Shown here in pieces: positions 35,654-47,126 of a DNA stretch of 52,813 bases. The notes beneath the pieces are model-generated. The model did no database searches and was not told where the DNA came from. It saw nothing but the letters and a program-made list of their open reading frames with translations. The translations under genes and the position numbers were made by a program. The DNA lies in contig JAADBR010000011.1 in the NCBI GenBank assembly GCA_009995705.1, positions 1 through 52,813 of the forward strand. The letters run 5' to 3'. Source of the stretch: Microcystis aeruginosa W13-11 (lineage in GTDB: Bacteria > Cyanobacteriota > Cyanobacteriia > Cyanobacteriales > Microcystaceae). The stretch's first letter is position 1; each line of letters opens with the position of its first letter.

Positions 35654-35822
35654 AGGATTGACGACGAAATTATAATTACTGTCTCTTAGCTTATCAAAAA
35701 TTAGTTATCGCTCGTCGAGTGTCGGCTGGCAATAAGATGAAATATGACGGGATTTGGCATCATCCCCAGAGGACAGACTACTGTTCCCCGCAAATAGCAT
35801 GAACTGTGTTGGGAGTATAGTG

Positions 35823-36060
35823 ATGGCCGCCTTAGCCCAAGGAAGACTGCGGCAAAAACAGGATTTGCTGGTAGAAGCACTCTCCGGTCGGGTGCGTCCT
35901 GGTTAGCAATTTATTCTCGCCCAGTTACTAAGTCTGATTGACAGTATTGACGAGACGATTGCCCAGTTTGACCGAGAAATTTGTGAAAAAACGTCTGGTT
36001 AAACGTTTAGAGAAGCTTGGTTATCAAGTTACTCTTGAGCCTGTTCTGGTTGTCTCTTAA
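35823..36060 (+). pseudogene. IS110-like transposase relic
   Basis: The frame from 35823 reads ALAQGRLRQKQDLLVEAL, a TAG stop, then FILAQLLSLIDSIDETIAQ, all in one frame. This is the middle region of IS110-family transposases. A second frame after position ~35985 reads KKRLVKRLEKLGYQVTLEP, a C-terminal fragment of transposase type, ending in TAA at 36058-36060. A premature stop and a frame change show it is dead. Confidence 0.6.
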
Positions 36061-36174
36061 ATTGGTCTAGAATATTTCCCAGTTGGGCTGTCGCCTTTTC
36101 CTGACTTCAGCCATCTACTGCCGTGGTTTTGTGACCACATTGTCATGTTCAAGTCAGTCAGGAGACAGGACACA

Positions 36175-36275
36175 GGTTTTAGGTTTTGGGGGTTGGGGTT
36201 TTGGGGTTTTAGTTCAATTCCCCCCACTTCCCCATTCCCCCACCTCCCCATTCCCCCACACCCCACACCCCCAAT
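36175..36275. repeat. G-rich then C-rich low-complexity tract
   Basis: 36175-36206 carries runs of four to five G on the plus strand spaced by TT/TTTT, and 36230-36275 carries CCCCCA/CCCCATT units. The two halves are roughly complementary, and the G-rich half could form a quadruplex. It lies directly before the start codon at 36280. Similar C-rich runs occur between genes of this kind of genome. Confidence 0.65.
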
Positions 36276-36279
36276 TCTT

Positions 36280-37614
36280 ATGAGAGATTCCCTATCGAGC
36301 CGTCTAAGAGTACAACAACACTGCCTCAATCAGGTTAAATTAGCCTTGAGAAAGCAGGGCTTTAGCAGTCAACGCTCCTTAGCCGAAGAAGCTGAATTTA
36401 GTCTGGCCACTGTCAGCAACTTCCTGACGGGTAAACCGGTAGAACAAGCCACTTTTGAACAAATTTGTCGTCGATTATGCCTCGACTGGCAAGAAATTGC
36501 CGCCCTGAATTTTGAGCTAACAGCACCCCCTCAAGACAAAATTCCCGTTAATTCGGCAGCCAAGAGCGAAAAATTGCAGACATTGCCCCCCTATCCTAAT
36601 GGGGCAGTTCCCCTTGGTTCCCCATTTTATTTAGAACGTCTTCCCCTCGAAGAACAGATAAGGCAGGAAATCAAGAAACCGGGGGCTTTAGTGCGGATAA
36701 AAGCTCCCAAAGAAATGGGCAAAACCTCCCTACTTTTGAGAACGCTCGATTTTGCTAAACAGCAAGGCTACCGCACGGTGAGTTTGAACTTAGAACAGGT
36801 GGACCAGGCCATTTTGGGTGATTTAAACCAATTTTTGCGCTGGTTGTGTGCCAATGCCGCTCGTCAACTACAGTTAAAACCACAATTAGATGAGTATTGG
36901 GATGAGGATTTAGGCAGCAAGATTAGCTGTACGGTTTACATTCAAGACTATCTCCTGGAATCGATTACCGCCCCCATTGTCCTGGCTCTCGATGAACTTA
37001 ATCAGATATTTGAACATCCCCAAGTGGCCAAGGATTTTTTACCGCTGCTGCGTTCTTGGTACGAGGAAGCCAAAACCCTACCTATCTGGCAAAAACTCCG
37101 TCTTATCGTCGTCCATTCCACAGAAATTTATGTCCCCCTACAGCTCAATCAATCCCCCTTTAACGTCGGATTCCCCGCACAGCTAAGTCATTTTAGTCTG
37201 GAGGAGGTATTGCAATTAGCCCAAAGTTATCAACTCACCTGGGAAAATCAGGAAAAAGTCCAACAACTGATGGAGCTAGTAGGAGGACACCCAGCTTTGG
37301 TACAAACTGCCCTCTACTATCTCAGTCGGGAGGAAATAACCATGACGCAAATATTAACCAGTGCCACCTCAGTCACGGGGATCTATGCCCATCACCTGCG
37401 GCGCCATTGGGCAGTATTAGAACAACAGCCGGAGCTAGCAAAAGCCCTCGAGCGGGTGATGAGTGCCGTGGAACCAGTACAATTAGATCCAATTCTCGCC
37501 TACAAACTCAGCAGTATGGGGCTACTCAAACAATCGGGAGATAAAGTGGTACCAGGCTATGAATTGTATCGACGCTATTTTTTAGAGGTGAAATCCTCTA
37601 TCAGTAAACAGTAA
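36280..37614 (+). CDS. HTH-NTPase (AAA-like) protein
   Basis: This 444-residue protein starts at the ATG 36280. The frame extends upstream to 36145 but only through the C-rich repeat, so the later start is chosen. Residues ~10-85 (SSQRSLAEEAEFSLATVSNFLTG...) form a helix-turn-helix-like domain seen at the N-terminus of many cyanobacterial multi-domain NTPases. Residues ~110-430 form an AAA-like NTPase with Walker A KEMGKTSL at about 144 and Walker B IVLALDEL at about 235. The same NTPase class occurs at the C-terminus of the 2049-residue protein two genes downstream. Family members are common in signalling or conflict systems of cyanobacteria. Its target is unknown. Confidence 0.8.
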   Translation: MRDSLSSRLRVQQHCLNQVKLALRKQGFSSQRSLAEEAEFSLATVSNFLTGKPVEQATFEQICRRLCLDWQEIAALNFELTAPPQDKIPVNSAAKSEKLQTLPPYPNGAVPLGSPFYLERLPLEEQIRQEIKKPGALVRIKAPKEMGKTSLLLRTLDFAKQQGYRTVSLNLEQVDQAILGDLNQFLRWLCANAARQLQLKPQLDEYWDEDLGSKISCTVYIQDYLLESITAPIVLALDELNQIFEHPQVAKDFLPLLRSWYEEAKTLPIWQKLRLIVVHSTEIYVPLQLNQSPFNVGFPAQLSHFSLEEVLQLAQSYQLTWENQEKVQQLMELVGGHPALVQTALYYLSREEITMTQILTSATSVTGIYAHHLRRHWAVLEQQPELAKALERVMSAVEPVQLDPILAYKLSSMGLLKQSGDKVVPGYELYRRYFLEVKSSISKQ

Positions 37615-37692
37615 TCAGTTATCAGTGAGGGTGTGGGAAGTGGCGAGAACAAAGCTGCCTTCTGCATGAGTGCCTTTTGAACCTAGTAAATC

Positions 37693-37711
37693 AATTTTGT
37701 ACGACTACTTA
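37693..37711 (+). repeat. Dispersed AATTTTGTACGACTACTTA motif next to a start codon
   Basis: This is a close copy of the motif at 31880-31898 and, truncated, at 6436-6453. Its last base is the A of the ATG of the carotenoid oxygenase gene. It might be a leader element or a remnant repeat. Confidence 0.4.
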
Positions 37712-39543
37712 TGAATATGTCAAACAAAGATACTGTCCAAAATACTGTCAACGTTGGTAATTTTAGTCGCTCGCAACTCGGTCGGCCGGATGAGAACAAT
37801 TTATATGAGGCAGTCGCCTCAATTACTGAGGGACATTGGCCGGAAAATTTGTCGGGATACGTTTTTATCGTCTGTCCTTTTCATAGAAAAAATGACCGTC
37901 ATTTGTTCTCTGGCGAAGGTGTAATTATTAAATGGGACTTGCAAGGGAAAAATAATCAAGTTAATGTTTATAGTAAAAAACTAAAAACTTGGGATAGTTT
38001 TTGGCGAAAAGTCTTACCGATATTTAATATTAGTCAAGCGACTTTTCCCGCCGTGGTCAGCATTTTAGGTTCTTCGGAAATAGCGAATACTGCTATGGTT
38101 AAACTAGAAAAAGTTTCCGAAGATAAACAACTAGAAGAAACCAGATTAATTCTCACTGCCGATGCGGGACGTTACTGGGAAGTGGACCCCGTTTCCCTTG
38201 ATACTATCACTCCGATTGGTTATTTTGACCAACATCTTGTTTCCGTGCCTTTATCTTTTTTCCCAGTCCTAGAAAATACCGCTCACCCCTTCTACGACAA
38301 AAAGACCAAAGAATTTATCACCTGTGAATTAAAGCTAAAACTTATATCGGGAGGTATGTTAAAAGATTTAGATAAATCGGTGTATATTGTGCTTTGGGAT
38401 CAACAAAAACAACTTAAACCCTGGAAACTACAGGGAACTATCCTCGATGGTAGCCCCCATTCGGTCATCGTCACCGAAGATTATATCATGATTCCCGATA
38501 TGCCCTTTCAGATGGGAGTAGCCAAACTATTAGGTATCAGAATTAAGCCAGAAGAAACCTATCCGAAAACTCAAATTTATCTGGTTAAACGTCAAGATCT
38601 CAAGGAAGAAGAAACCTCCGTTCCCTCGCAATTAATTACCTTCAATGGCGACAGTTATCACTTCCTTTGTAATTACCATAGTACCAACGGTCAAATTCAG
38701 CTGGTGGCCATCCAACACGCCACTATTAGTTTAACCGAAGCGATCGAAAAAGACGATATCCAACATTTTACCGGTCAGAGTTATCCCCCCGAATACCACG
38801 GCATCCCCTGGATGTTTTCCTTTGATGTCGGAGTGCTACGCAAAGTGGTTATCGAAGATGCCAGGGTGATAAGCGAACAAGCTTTCATCCATCCGGGTTG
38901 GTTCTGTACCAGTCTCTACACCGCCGACCCCCGGGAATCGGAACAGGGATACAGTGCCGTTTATCAAATTTATCTCGGTTATGTGCGCGAATTAATTTGT
39001 CGTCGTCAGTATATGGATTGTCGCGACCAAAGCAATCGCATCCTCAGCGATGCCGAACTTCCCTGTCATGACTTGCCCTCGGTATTAGCTAAGGTTCCCT
39101 TTGATAAGGATTGGAATCAGTTAAGTCAACAGATTAGCCAAGAAAAAAATGCCAGTGATACTCATGTATCACATTTAGGTCGGGGACTACTGGATTTTTA
39201 TGTTTGTCCTGATGGCTATATTTTAGATAGCATTCAGTTTATTCCCCAAGAACAGGCCTATCTATTTACGACGGTTTTAACCCCGACCAAAGTATTAGAA
39301 GCTTGGTTATTTAACCCTGACAATCTCAAGGACGGACCGATTGCTAAACTGAGCTTACCTGAAGATGTTCACTTTGGTTTGACCTTGCATTCTGAGTATT
39401 TCGAGCAGGTGCTCCCTTCTCCCCGTCCTTCCGTCTCACAGGTAAATCGAGTTCTGTCAGCCTTGCGGAGTTTGGTCTTGGTTCCCGTAGAATTTTTCTT
39501 GGGGAGACCCGCAGCCGTTTACAATCGCCAAGTAAAAAAATGA
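37711..39543 (+). CDS. Carotenoid oxygenase (cleavage dioxygenase) family protein
   Basis: The 610-residue protein has the four-histidine iron-binding pattern of the RPE65/carotenoid cleavage dioxygenase family. His192 lies in [10 protein letters not shown], His250 in [12 protein letters not shown], His317 in SYHFLCNY, and His560 in LTLHSEYF. A further family segment is [16 protein letters not shown]. Family members cleave a double bond of carotenoids or apocarotenoids with O2. The substrate cannot be fixed, and the protein is longer than most (~480-550), diverging at the N-terminus. Its stop overlaps the start of the giant kinase gene (ATGA), so translation of the two is coupled. A second ATG (37717) is possible. 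Confidence 0.85.
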   Translation: MNMSNKDTVQNTVNVGNFSRSQLGRPDENNLYEAVASITEGHWPENLSGYVFIVCPFHRKNDRHLFSGEGVIIKWDLQGKNNQVNVYSKKLKTWDSFWRKVLPIFNISQATFPAVVSILGSSEIANTAMVKLEKVSEDKQLEETRLILTADAGRYWEVDPVSLDTITPIGYFDQHLVSVPLSFFPVLENTAHPFYDKKTKEFITCELKLKLISGGMLKDLDKSVYIVLWDQQKQLKPWKLQGTILDGSPHSVIVTEDYIMIPDMPFQMGVAKLLGIRIKPEETYPKTQIYLVKRQDLKEEETSVPSQLITFNGDSYHFLCNYHSTNGQIQLVAIQHATISLTEAIEKDDIQHFTGQSYPPEYHGIPWMFSFDVGVLRKVVIEDARVISEQAFIHPGWFCTSLYTADPRESEQGYSAVYQIYLGYVRELICRRQYMDCRDQSNRILSDAELPCHDLPSVLAKVPFDKDWNQLSQQISQEKNASDTHVSHLGRGLLDFYVCPDGYILDSIQFIPQEQAYLFTTVLTPTKVLEAWLFNPDNLKDGPIAKLSLPEDVHFGLTLHSEYFEQVLPSPRPSVSQVNRVLSALRSLVLVPVEFFLGRPAAVYNRQVKK

Positions 39544-42500
39544 TTGTTCTCAAAGGATACGACATTCTTGCCCAGGTTTACGAAAGCGTTAACTCAGAAG
39601 TCTATCGGGCTATTCGCACCGTCGATAATCAACCGGTTATGCTCAAAATCCTCAAGCAAGAATATCCTACCGCCCAAGAACTAACCCACTACAAACAGGA
39701 GTATAAAACCATCTGCGGTCTGAACTTCGAGGGGGCGATTAAAGCCTATGGTTTAGAAACCTACCGCAGAACTCCCGTGATTATTTTGGAAGATTTCGGG
39801 GGTGTATCCTTAAAAAAATGGCTAGGGGGCAAACCTCTGGCCTTAAGGAAGTTTTTCAGTCTTGCACTCCGAATAGTGGCCAATTTAGAGAAAATTCACA
39901 ACGCCAAGGTTATTCACAAAGATATTAATCCTGCCAATATAGTTCTTAATCCCGAAACAGGACAGATTAAAATCATCGATTTTGGCATTGCCACCGTCCT
40001 ACAGAGGGAAAATCCCGGGCTGAAAAATCCCAACGTCCTGGAGGGGACTTTAGCCTATATTTCTCCCGAACAAACCGGACGGATGAATCGCAGTCTCGAT
40101 TACCGTACAGATTTTTATTCTTTGGGCGTTAGCTTCTATGAACTTCTCACCGGACAATTACCTTTTCGGGCTAACGATGCTTTGGAATTAGTTCACTGTC
40201 ATCTGGCTAAACAACCTTTGGAGATTAATAGTCTCGTCAGGGAGAAAATTCCCCCAGTGGTGGAGGCAATCATCAGGAAACTGATGGCTAAAACCCCCGA
40301 GGAACGATACCAAAGTGCCTACGGTATTCGAGCAGATTTAGAGGAATGTTTAAGACAACTGGAAACAACGGGTAAAATTGAGGATTTTGTCATCGCTAGG
40401 CAAGATCTAGCCAATCAGTTTCAAATTCCCCAAAAACTCTACGGCAGGGAGGCGGAAATCGCCACTCTCCTCACTGCTTTTCAACGGGTGGCCACGGTGG
40501 CTAAAAACTCCTCTCACACCGAACTGATGCTAGTTACGGGTTATTCTGGCATGGGTAAAACCACCTTGGTTAAGGAAATTTATCAGCCAATTACTGAAAA
40601 ACGCGGCTTTTTTATCTCTGGTAAATTTGACCAGTTTCAGCGGGATATTCCCTACGCTGCCGTGATTAGCGCTTTGACTCATCTCGTCAAGCAACTTTTG
40701 GGGGAAAGTCAGCCACAACTGCAACTATGGCGACAAAAACTCTTAAAGTCTTTGGGGGCGAATGCACGGGTTATTATTGATGTGATTCCCCAACTAGAAT
40801 TAATTATCGGTCCACAACCAGAGGTGTTACAATTAGGAGCGATCGCTACTCAAAATCGCTTTAATTTAGTCTTTAAAAATTTTATTCGGGTCTTTTGTTC
40901 CCCAGAACATCCCCTGGTCATCTTTCTCGATGATTTACAATGGGCAGACTTGGCCAGTCTCCAGTTAATAGAATTAATTATGCTCGATGGCGATATGGAC
41001 TATTTATTTTTAATTGGCTCCTATCGCAGCAACGAAATTAATTCCACCCATCCCCTAACCGCTACTCTCGATAAATTAGGACAGGGGGGTGTAATTATCA
41101 GTCAAGTTATTTTAAAACCTCTGGAGCTTGAACAGGTCAATCAGTTAATTGCTGACACCTTAAATCATTCACCAGAATATGTGCAATCTTTGGCCGCTTT
41201 AGTCTGGCAAAAAACCCACGGTAATCCTTTTTTTGTCAATGAATTTCTCAAAACTATCTACTGGGAAAATTTGCTATTTTTTCAACCGGGGCAGCAAACA
41301 ACCACTAAAACCGATAATAGGGGCTATTGGCAATGGCATCTCGGCCAAATTCAAAGGATTGGCAGTACCGATAATCTGATTCAATTTATGATGGGCAAAA
41401 TGCAGAAATTGCCTCCAGAAACTCAGGAAATTTTAAGTTTAGCGGCCTGTCTTGGCGCAGAATTTAATTTATATAGTCTAGCAGTAATCTCTGAAAAATC
41501 ACCTCCAGAACTTTTGCCAATTCTAACTTATGGTAGTGAAGCTGGTTTAATTATTCCTCTCTCAGAATTAGATGAACAATTACTGATTCAAGAATATAAA
41601 TTTGCTCATGATCGTATTCAACAAGGAGCTTACGCTCTCATCGAAGACAGCCAAAAATCTTTAATTCACCTAAAAATTGGTCGCCTACTTTGGCAGCATA
41701 CTGTCGCCAACGAATTATCGGAAAAGATCTTTAAAATAGTTGATCATCTCAATCTTGGTTATCAACTAATTAGCGAGAAAAAAGAACGAGAGTCAGTGGC
41801 TAACTTGAATTTACTAGCAGCCCAAAAAGCCAAAGCCGCTAATGCCCAAACTGGAGCCTTAAAATACATTAAAATTGCTCAAAAACTTCTCAAAAAAGCA
41901 AGCTGGAAAAATAACTATCAACTGACTTTAAATATTTATTCTGAAGCCACAGAAATCGCCTATTTAAGTGGGGATTTTGAGCAAATGCAGTGCTGGGCTA
42001 ATCTCGTATTAAAACAGGCAAAAACCACCCTGGATAAAGTAAAAGTTTATGAAGTCATCATCGAAGCCTATCACGCCCAAAATCACGAACTAAAAGCGGT
42101 ACAAATTGGCTTATCTGTCCTCAAAAGCTTAGATTTCGAGATTCCTGAATCCTTACAATCATCAGATATTCAAAAAGAACTAACTAAAACTCGACAAAAA
42201 TTAGCGGGTAAAAAGATCGAAGATTTAATTAATTTACCGCCGATAAATGAGGAAGAAAAATTAGCAATAATGAAGATAGCAGGTGCCATATTTTCTCCCG
42301 TTTTTATTGCCGCCCCTCATCTCTTGCCCATTCTAGTATCAAAACAGGTTAACCTATCGATTCAGTACGGCAATAGCTATCTAGCGGCTTTTACTTATGT
42401 TAATTATGGCTTAATTCTTTGCGGTCTTTTAGAAGATTGGGAAACGGGTTATCAATTTGGAAAATTGGCTTTAAACATTGCCGATAAATTTCATGCCAAA

Positions 42501-45500
42501 GCCCTGATGCCGAAAATAATTGCCGTCTTTTCCACCACTATTAGTATCTGGAAAGAACCGATTAAAAATTCCCTGTCCTTGTTAAAATCTTCCTATCAAA
42601 CTGGTTTAGAAATGGGGGATCTATACTACGGAACAACCTGTGCCTATCTTTACTGTTTTCATTCCGCCTTTATCGGACAGGAATTAACAGAATTAGCCCG
42701 AGAAATAGCTAACTATGATCTGGCTTTTGTTAAGCTCAAACAAGAAAACACCCGCAACTATCTAAAAATCTACGGACAAACAGTTTTAAATCTGCTGGGG
42801 CGCTCGGAAAATCCCAGCCGTTTAGAAGGAAAATACTATCAAGAAACTGTTATGTTACCGTACCATCTAGAGGCTAATGATCTCTATGGTCTCTGTGCTT
42901 TATTTGTTAATAAATTATACCTTTGTTATCTATTCGGACAGTACGAAGAAGCTATTGAAAATGCTAACCAAGCCCAAAATTATCTGGGGGGAGCTACCGC
43001 TACTTTCTTAATTTCTCTGCATAATTTCTATGATTCCCTCGCTCATTTAGCTATTTATAATCATCTGGACAATGACCAAAAACGGCAAGTATTAGAACGA
43101 GTGATGAATAATCAGAAAAAGCAACAGGAATGGGCCAATCAAGCTACCCCTAACTATCTCCATAAATTTTATTTAGTGCAAGCGGAAAAAGACCGGGTGC
43201 AGCAATCCTATCTAGAAGCTATAGAAAACTACGATCTAGCCATTGCTAAAGCCAAGGAAAATGAATACATTAATGAAGAAGCACTGGCTAACGAACTAGC
43301 GGCGAAATTCTATCTCGATTGGGGTAAAGTAAAAATTGCCAAAACCTACATCAATGAAGCTGCCTATCTCTATTCTCTTTGGGGAGCAACAGCTAAAGTC
43401 AAAGATATAGAAAGCCGCTATTCTCAGTTAATGGTCAATAATTATGGTTCCAATTCCCTGACCGAAACCACGAGAACTACCACCAGAAAAAATTCAGTTA
43501 GTCATTCGGGAGAACTATTAGATTTAGCCACGATTATGAAGGCATCCCAAGCCATTTCTAGCGAGATAGTTTTAGATCAATTACTCGCCACCCTGATGAA
43601 AATTCTCATCGAAAATGCTGGGGCGCAGCTGGGCTATCTTATCCTAGAAAGCGGCGGACAACTATTGATTGAAGCCTCCGGTTCAGTGCAGGAAGATAGG
43701 GTGACAGTCTTTAAATCTAATGCGATCGAAGAACATCTTCCCGTGTCAATTATTAACTATGTCGCCCGGAGCGGTCAAACCGTTCTTAATAACGATGCTG
43801 CCCATCAGGGCAATTTTAGCAACGATCCCTATATAAAAATCCATCAAACCAAATCGCTGCTCTGTTCGCCTCTGCTCGACCAAGGACAACTGCGGGGAAT
43901 TGTCTATCTAGAAAATAATCTCACCGTCGGGGCTTTTACCCAAGAAAGATTAAAAGTGCTGCAACTGCTCTCTAGCCAGGCTGCCATCGCAATTACTAAC
44001 GCCAGACTCTACGCCGAAATCAAAGCCAAACAGAGACAACTAGCGCAATTTTTAGAAGCCATGCCAGTGGGGGTATTCGTCCTCGATGCCGACAGTCAAC
44101 CCTACTACGCCAATCAAACCGCCCAAGAGATTTTAGGAAAAGAGATAGTTAATATCACCACGGCTAATCAGTTGGGGGAAACCTATCAGTTATATCAAGC
44201 TGGAACCGATCGATTGTATCCCATAGAATACCATCCGATTGTCCGAGCTTTAAGGGGGGAAAAAAACGCGGTGGATGATATAGAAATTCACCAAGGAGAG
44301 AAGATTATTCCCCTAGAAGTGTATGCTACGCCCGTTTTTGACGAAAAAGGAGAAATTATCTATGCGATCACTGCTTTTACCGATATTAGCGAACGAAAAC
44401 AGGCAGAAGCGGAACGGATTCGCTTTACCGAAGAATTAGCCGAGTATAGCCGCACCCTAGAACAGAAAGTGCAGGAGCGCACCCTGGAACTCAGCCAAAC
44501 CCTAGAAATTCTCAAGGCCACCCAAGCAGAATTACTGTTTGAAAATGAACTGCTCAGAAGTACCGAAGAATCTAGCACCTTTGACTACCAAGTGGGGGGC
44601 AGTTTACCCATGGATGCTCCCACCTACGTGGTCCGCGCCGCCGACCGTTATCTCTATAAAGCCCTCAAACGCGGCGATTTTTGCTATGTTCTCAATCCCC
44701 GTCAAATGGGTAAGTCTAGTTTAATGGTACGCATGATCGATCACCTCCAACACGAGGGCATCTGTTGCGCTCCCATTGATTTAACCCGTATCGGCAGCGA
44801 AAATGTCACTTCTGACCAATGGTACAAGGGGATAGCCTTCGAGTTAGGGCGGCGTTTTGGCCTGCTCAAAAGGGTCAATCTGAAAGCTTGGTGGCAAGAA
44901 CGGGAAGATGTCTCGGCAGTACAGCGCTTGGGCGAATTTATTGAAGAGGTGTTGTTGTTGGAAGTGGGGATAGTGGAAGGTTCTCCCCCGAAACTGATCG
45001 CGATTTTTATCGATGAAATCGACAGTGTTTTGGGCTTAAATTTTGCGGTTAATGACTTTTTTGCCCTGATTCGTTCCTGCTATAACCAGCGCAGTTTTAA
45101 CCCGCTCTATCGACGTTTGACCTTCGCTTTCTTCGGTGTTGTCACCCCCTCCGATTTAATTACCGACCACCAAATCACCCCTTTTAATATCGGTCATTCA
45201 ATTCAATTGGAGGGTTTTAAGGAACACGAAGCCCAGCCTTTACTGCGGGGATTGGCAGAGAAAGTTACTAACCCGCAAACTGTCTTAAAAGAAGTCTTTG
45301 CTTGGACAAACGGTCAACCTTTTCTGACCCAAAAACTCTGTCAGTTAATTCGCACCGCTGCCTTACCGATTCCCCCCAATGGTGAGGCCTCCTGGATTGA
45401 GGACTTAGTACAGAAGAAGATCATTGACAATTGGGAATCTCAGGATGAACCGGAACATCTGCGGACTATTCGCGATCGGCTTCTCAACAGTCATCGCTCC

Positions 45501-45689
45501 CAGTTGCTCCTGAGACTCTATGAACGGATTTTAAGGGAAAAAGAGCTGATTGCCGAGGATAGCCCTCCAGAAAAAGAGTTACTTTTATCGGGGTTAGTGA
45601 TCAAAGACCAGAGCCGGCTGCGGGTCCATAATCCCATCTATCAAGCAATCTTTAACCTCCATTGGCTGTCCAGGGCAAAATCAACCTAG
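39540..45689 (+). CDS. Ser/Thr kinase - AAA ATPase - GAF - PAS - AAA-like NTPase multidomain protein
   Basis: This 2049-residue protein begins with a kinase domain (1-280): VMLKIL with the ATP lysine, [18 protein letters not shown] and SPEQTGR. An ATPase follows with Walker [11 protein letters not shown] (about 335) and Walker [13 protein letters not shown], then a long helical-repeat region to about 1300. A GAF domain (about 1325-1490), a PAS domain (about 1500-1620), a coiled coil, and finally an AAA-like NTPase (about 1685-2040) with [10 protein letters not shown] and [12 protein letters not shown] complete it. Most cyanobacterial relatives of the kinase-ATPase-GAF type end in a histidine kinase; here the last domain is an NTPase of the class found in the 36280 gene. 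It overlaps the carotenoid oxygenase stop by four bases. It is likely a sensory/signalling scaffold. Confidence 0.88.
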   Translation: MIVLKGYDILAQVYESVNSEVYRAIRTVDNQPVMLKILKQEYPTAQELTHYKQEYKTICGLNFEGAIKAYGLETYRRTPVIILEDFGGVSLKKWLGGKPLALRKFFSLALRIVANLEKIHNAKVIHKDINPANIVLNPETGQIKIIDFGIATVLQRENPGLKNPNVLEGTLAYISPEQTGRMNRSLDYRTDFYSLGVSFYELLTGQLPFRANDALELVHCHLAKQPLEINSLVREKIPPVVEAIIRKLMAKTPEERYQSAYGIRADLEECLRQLETTGKIEDFVIARQDLANQFQIPQKLYGREAEIATLLTAFQRVATVAKNSSHTELMLVTGYSGMGKTTLVKEIYQPITEKRGFFISGKFDQFQRDIPYAAVISALTHLVKQLLGESQPQLQLWRQKLLKSLGANARVIIDVIPQLELIIGPQPEVLQLGAIATQNRFNLVFKNFIRVFCSPEHPLVIFLDDLQWADLASLQLIELIMLDGDMDYLFLIGSYRSNEINSTHPLTATLDKLGQGGVIISQVILKPLELEQVNQLIADTLNHSPEYVQSLAALVWQKTHGNPFFVNEFLKTIYWENLLFFQPGQQTTTKTDNRGYWQWHLGQIQRIGSTDNLIQFMMGKMQKLPPETQEILSLAACLGAEFNLYSLAVISEKSPPELLPILTYGSEAGLIIPLSELDEQLLIQEYKFAHDRIQQGAYALIEDSQKSLIHLKIGRLLWQHTVANELSEKIFKIVDHLNLGYQLISEKKERESVANLNLLAAQKAKAANAQTGALKYIKIAQKLLKKASWKNNYQLTLNIYSEATEIAYLSGDFEQMQCWANLVLKQAKTTLDKVKVYEVIIEAYHAQNHELKAVQIGLSVLKSLDFEIPESLQSSDIQKELTKTRQKLAGKKIEDLINLPPINEEEKLAIMKIAGAIFSPVFIAAPHLLPILVSKQVNLSIQYGNSYLAAFTYVNYGLILCGLLEDWETGYQFGKLALNIADKFHAKALMPKIIAVFSTTISIWKEPIKNSLSLLKSSYQTGLEMGDLYYGTTCAYLYCFHSAFIGQELTELAREIANYDLAFVKLKQENTRNYLKIYGQTVLNLLGRSENPSRLEGKYYQETVMLPYHLEANDLYGLCALFVNKLYLCYLFGQYEEAIENANQAQNYLGGATATFLISLHNFYDSLAHLAIYNHLDNDQKRQVLERVMNNQKKQQEWANQATPNYLHKFYLVQAEKDRVQQSYLEAIENYDLAIAKAKENEYINEEALANELAAKFYLDWGKVKIAKTYINEAAYLYSLWGATAKVKDIESRYSQLMVNNYGSNSLTETTRTTTRKNSVSHSGELLDLATIMKASQAISSEIVLDQLLATLMKILIENAGAQLGYLILESGGQLLIEASGSVQEDRVTVFKSNAIEEHLPVSIINYVARSGQTVLNNDAAHQGNFSNDPYIKIHQTKSLLCSPLLDQGQLRGIVYLENNLTVGAFTQERLKVLQLLSSQAAIAITNARLYAEIKAKQRQLAQFLEAMPVGVFVLDADSQPYYANQTAQEILGKEIVNITTANQLGETYQLYQAGTDRLYPIEYHPIVRALRGEKNAVDDIEIHQGEKIIPLEVYATPVFDEKGEIIYAITAFTDISERKQAEAERIRFTEELAEYSRTLEQKVQERTLELSQTLEILKATQAELLFENELLRSTEESSTFDYQVGGSLPMDAPTYVVRAADRYLYKALKRGDFCYVLNPRQMGKSSLMVRMIDHLQHEGICCAPIDLTRIGSENVTSDQWYKGIAFELGRRFGLLKRVNLKAWWQEREDVSAVQRLGEFIEEVLLLEVGIVEGSPPKLIAIFIDEIDSVLGLNFAVNDFFALIRSCYNQRSFNPLYRRLTFAFFGVVTPSDLITDHQITPFNIGHSIQLEGFKEHEAQPLLRGLAEKVTNPQTVLKEVFAWTNGQPFLTQKLCQLIRTAALPIPPNGEASWIEDLVQKKIIDNWESQDEPEHLRTIRDRLLNSHRSQLLLRLYERILREKELIAEDSPPEKELLLSGLVIKDQSRLRVHNPIYQAIFNLHWLSRAKST

Positions 45690-46303
45690 TAAGTAGATAG
45701 ATGTTAAAAGTTGTCAGATTTCCCCCCTTATCAAGGGGAGATTAAGGGGGGGATCGGCACTTCCTTTATTCAGGGTGGCAGGGGGGGATCGAAGGCAAAA
45801 TCAATCAATACTAAATCCTGTTTAATAAGTTATAGGATAGTGGGAAGTTAAAGTTAGATTGGGAGTTATCAAACTATTAAAAATAGATTTGCTATTACGC
45901 CCTAAGCAGTCGCTGATTTAGCAGCACTCGCTCCTATCATTCGAGAGATCAAAACCCTGGAAGTCCCCAAAAACTCCAAAATCTGAATCGCTAGTTGGGG
46001 AGAGGAATGTCAAGATTTATTAAATATAGAGAAATTGCGGCATGGGATATGATATGTATGGTTGCCTATTAGTCTAAGTCAAATGAACATTAGACCTCTT
46101 GCAAAAATCAAAAATCTTCCGTTAGGTGAGGAGTCAGACTTCGGCCGTGAGACTTCGATGGCTCAGATAGTGGTGCCATTCAGACTTAAATTGACCTTTT
46201 AAATACAGCAACTTTTTCCGGAATGTAGTGATTAGGAAAAATTTAAGAATACTTTCTCACCTAGCCTGGGCTTTTATATTAACCGATTAAGAGGATAATT
46301 ACC
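45690..46303. other. Intergenic region with repeats, no gene seen
   Basis: This 614-base gap holds a palindromic C/G-rich repeat (45722-45751) and repeated GGGGGGATCG. A short frame at about 45910-45984 ends in PIIREIKTLEVPKNSK and a stop; it may be a gene relic but I do not recognise it. GAGG at 46289 is near the GTG start of the next gene. Confidence 0.5.
45722..45751 (+). repeat. Palindromic CCCCCCTTA...TAAGGGGGG repeat
   Basis: A nine-base stem CCCCCCTTA (45722-45730) pairs with TAAGGGGGG (45743-45751) around a 12-base loop. It lies 33 bases after the giant kinase gene and could slow or stop transcription, but it lacks a T-run and looks like a repeat sequence found in many cyanobacteria. 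Confidence 0.6.
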
Positions 46304-46738
46304 GTGAAAACAGCGAAATATCCCGAAAAAATTGCCGCTCTCTGGACAACATTCCTCTTGGGAACTCTATTTCACACCCAACTGGGGTTAATGCCGCTTT
46401 TCCATGGTCAATCGATCGTCGAGAGTCATCAGACCAGCAATCTCGATCCGATTTTCTGGGGAATGTTGCTCTTTTTTTTGCCGCCAATGTTAGCGATTAT
46501 CGGGGTCAATTTTAGCGAAAGTCGCTCCTTGCGAAAAGTCCATTTCTGGCTGACAATTCTCTATTCTGTCTTGAATTTAGCCCATCTGATCGCCGATCTT
46601 TTGGTCAGACCGATCGCCTGGTATCAAATTGCTCTCATGGCAATTTTATTGATCATCGGACTGATTTTAAATCTAGTTTCCTATCAATGGCTGCGGTTAG
46701 CGATCGCCCATCCGCACCATCTCTCGGAAAGTCATTAG
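46304..46738 (+). CDS. Hypothetical four-helix membrane protein
   Basis: This 144-residue protein begins at a GTG codon, preceded by AGAGGATAATTACC. It has about four membrane helices (residues ~10-32, 50-70, 80-100 and 105-130) and a basic loop (ESRSLRKVHFW). It shows no motif I recognise. It is flanked by intergenic regions of 614 and 388 bases, so it stands alone. A four-helix integral protein is the most that can be said. Confidence 0.75.
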   Translation: MKTAKYPEKIAALWTTFLLGTLFHTQLGLMPLFHGQSIVESHQTSNLDPIFWGMLLFFLPPMLAIIGVNFSESRSLRKVHFWLTILYSVLNLAHLIADLLVRPIAWYQIALMAILLIIGLILNLVSYQWLRLAIAHPHHLSESH

Positions 46739-47126
46739 TAGTGCCAAGATCAAAAGGTGGCCCGTTGACTAACTGATTCAGACAAAAGGATGCCTTTTGA
46801 TCTCAAGTTGGGGCTTATTAGGGTAAAAGCCAGCTTAAACCAGAGCTAAAGGGATTTTTTCGGAGAATTTAACTTAAAAAATCTAATTAATCCTTATTAT
46901 TTCCCAGATCAGCCCGTAAATTCTTCCTGTTTCCGGGCTGACGCTGCCACCTCATCTCACCAAGTACGGATCTTTTTAGCTATGATAGTTCAGAACCAAG
47001 CCAATAAAGGGAACTTTTGGGGCTGGTTATTCATCAGAAAACTCCTAATCGGAGGAGTTAAGCAGACGATATAGTTCAGATTAACGGCAAATATTGGTTA
47101 ATAGTAATAACGAGGTAATTATTTTG
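46739..47126. other. Intergenic region with an inverted repeat
   Basis: AGATCAAAAGG (46747-46757) and CCTTTTGATCT (46793-46803) form a perfect 11-base inverted repeat just after the membrane protein gene. It could be a weak terminator or a tiny element. No ORF was seen. The Tic22-like gene's ribosome-binding site (GAGG) lies at 47112-47115. Confidence 0.5.

Larger units (their letters stand above)
35654..36279. other. Transposase relic and C/G-rich repeat upstream of HTH-NTPase gene
   Basis: The 626-base gap holds an IS110-like transposase relic (35823-36060) and a G-rich then C-rich low-complexity tract (36175-36275). The promoter of the plus-strand gene that begins at 36280 is presumably in between, but no clear box was found. 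Confidence 0.5.

Noticed and set aside
36145..36279. Upstream extension of the HTH-NTPase protein by 45 residues
   Set aside because: The extension translates the G- and C-rich repeat and is not protein-like; the ATG at 36280 is more credible.
45910..45984. Short frame ending PIIREIKTLEVPKNSK
   Set aside because: Too short and without a start codon or known family; at best a relic.
46123..46263. Possible inverted-repeat element TAGGTGAG ... CTCACCTA
   Set aside because: Only eight bases match and inward similarity is poor; it may be chance.
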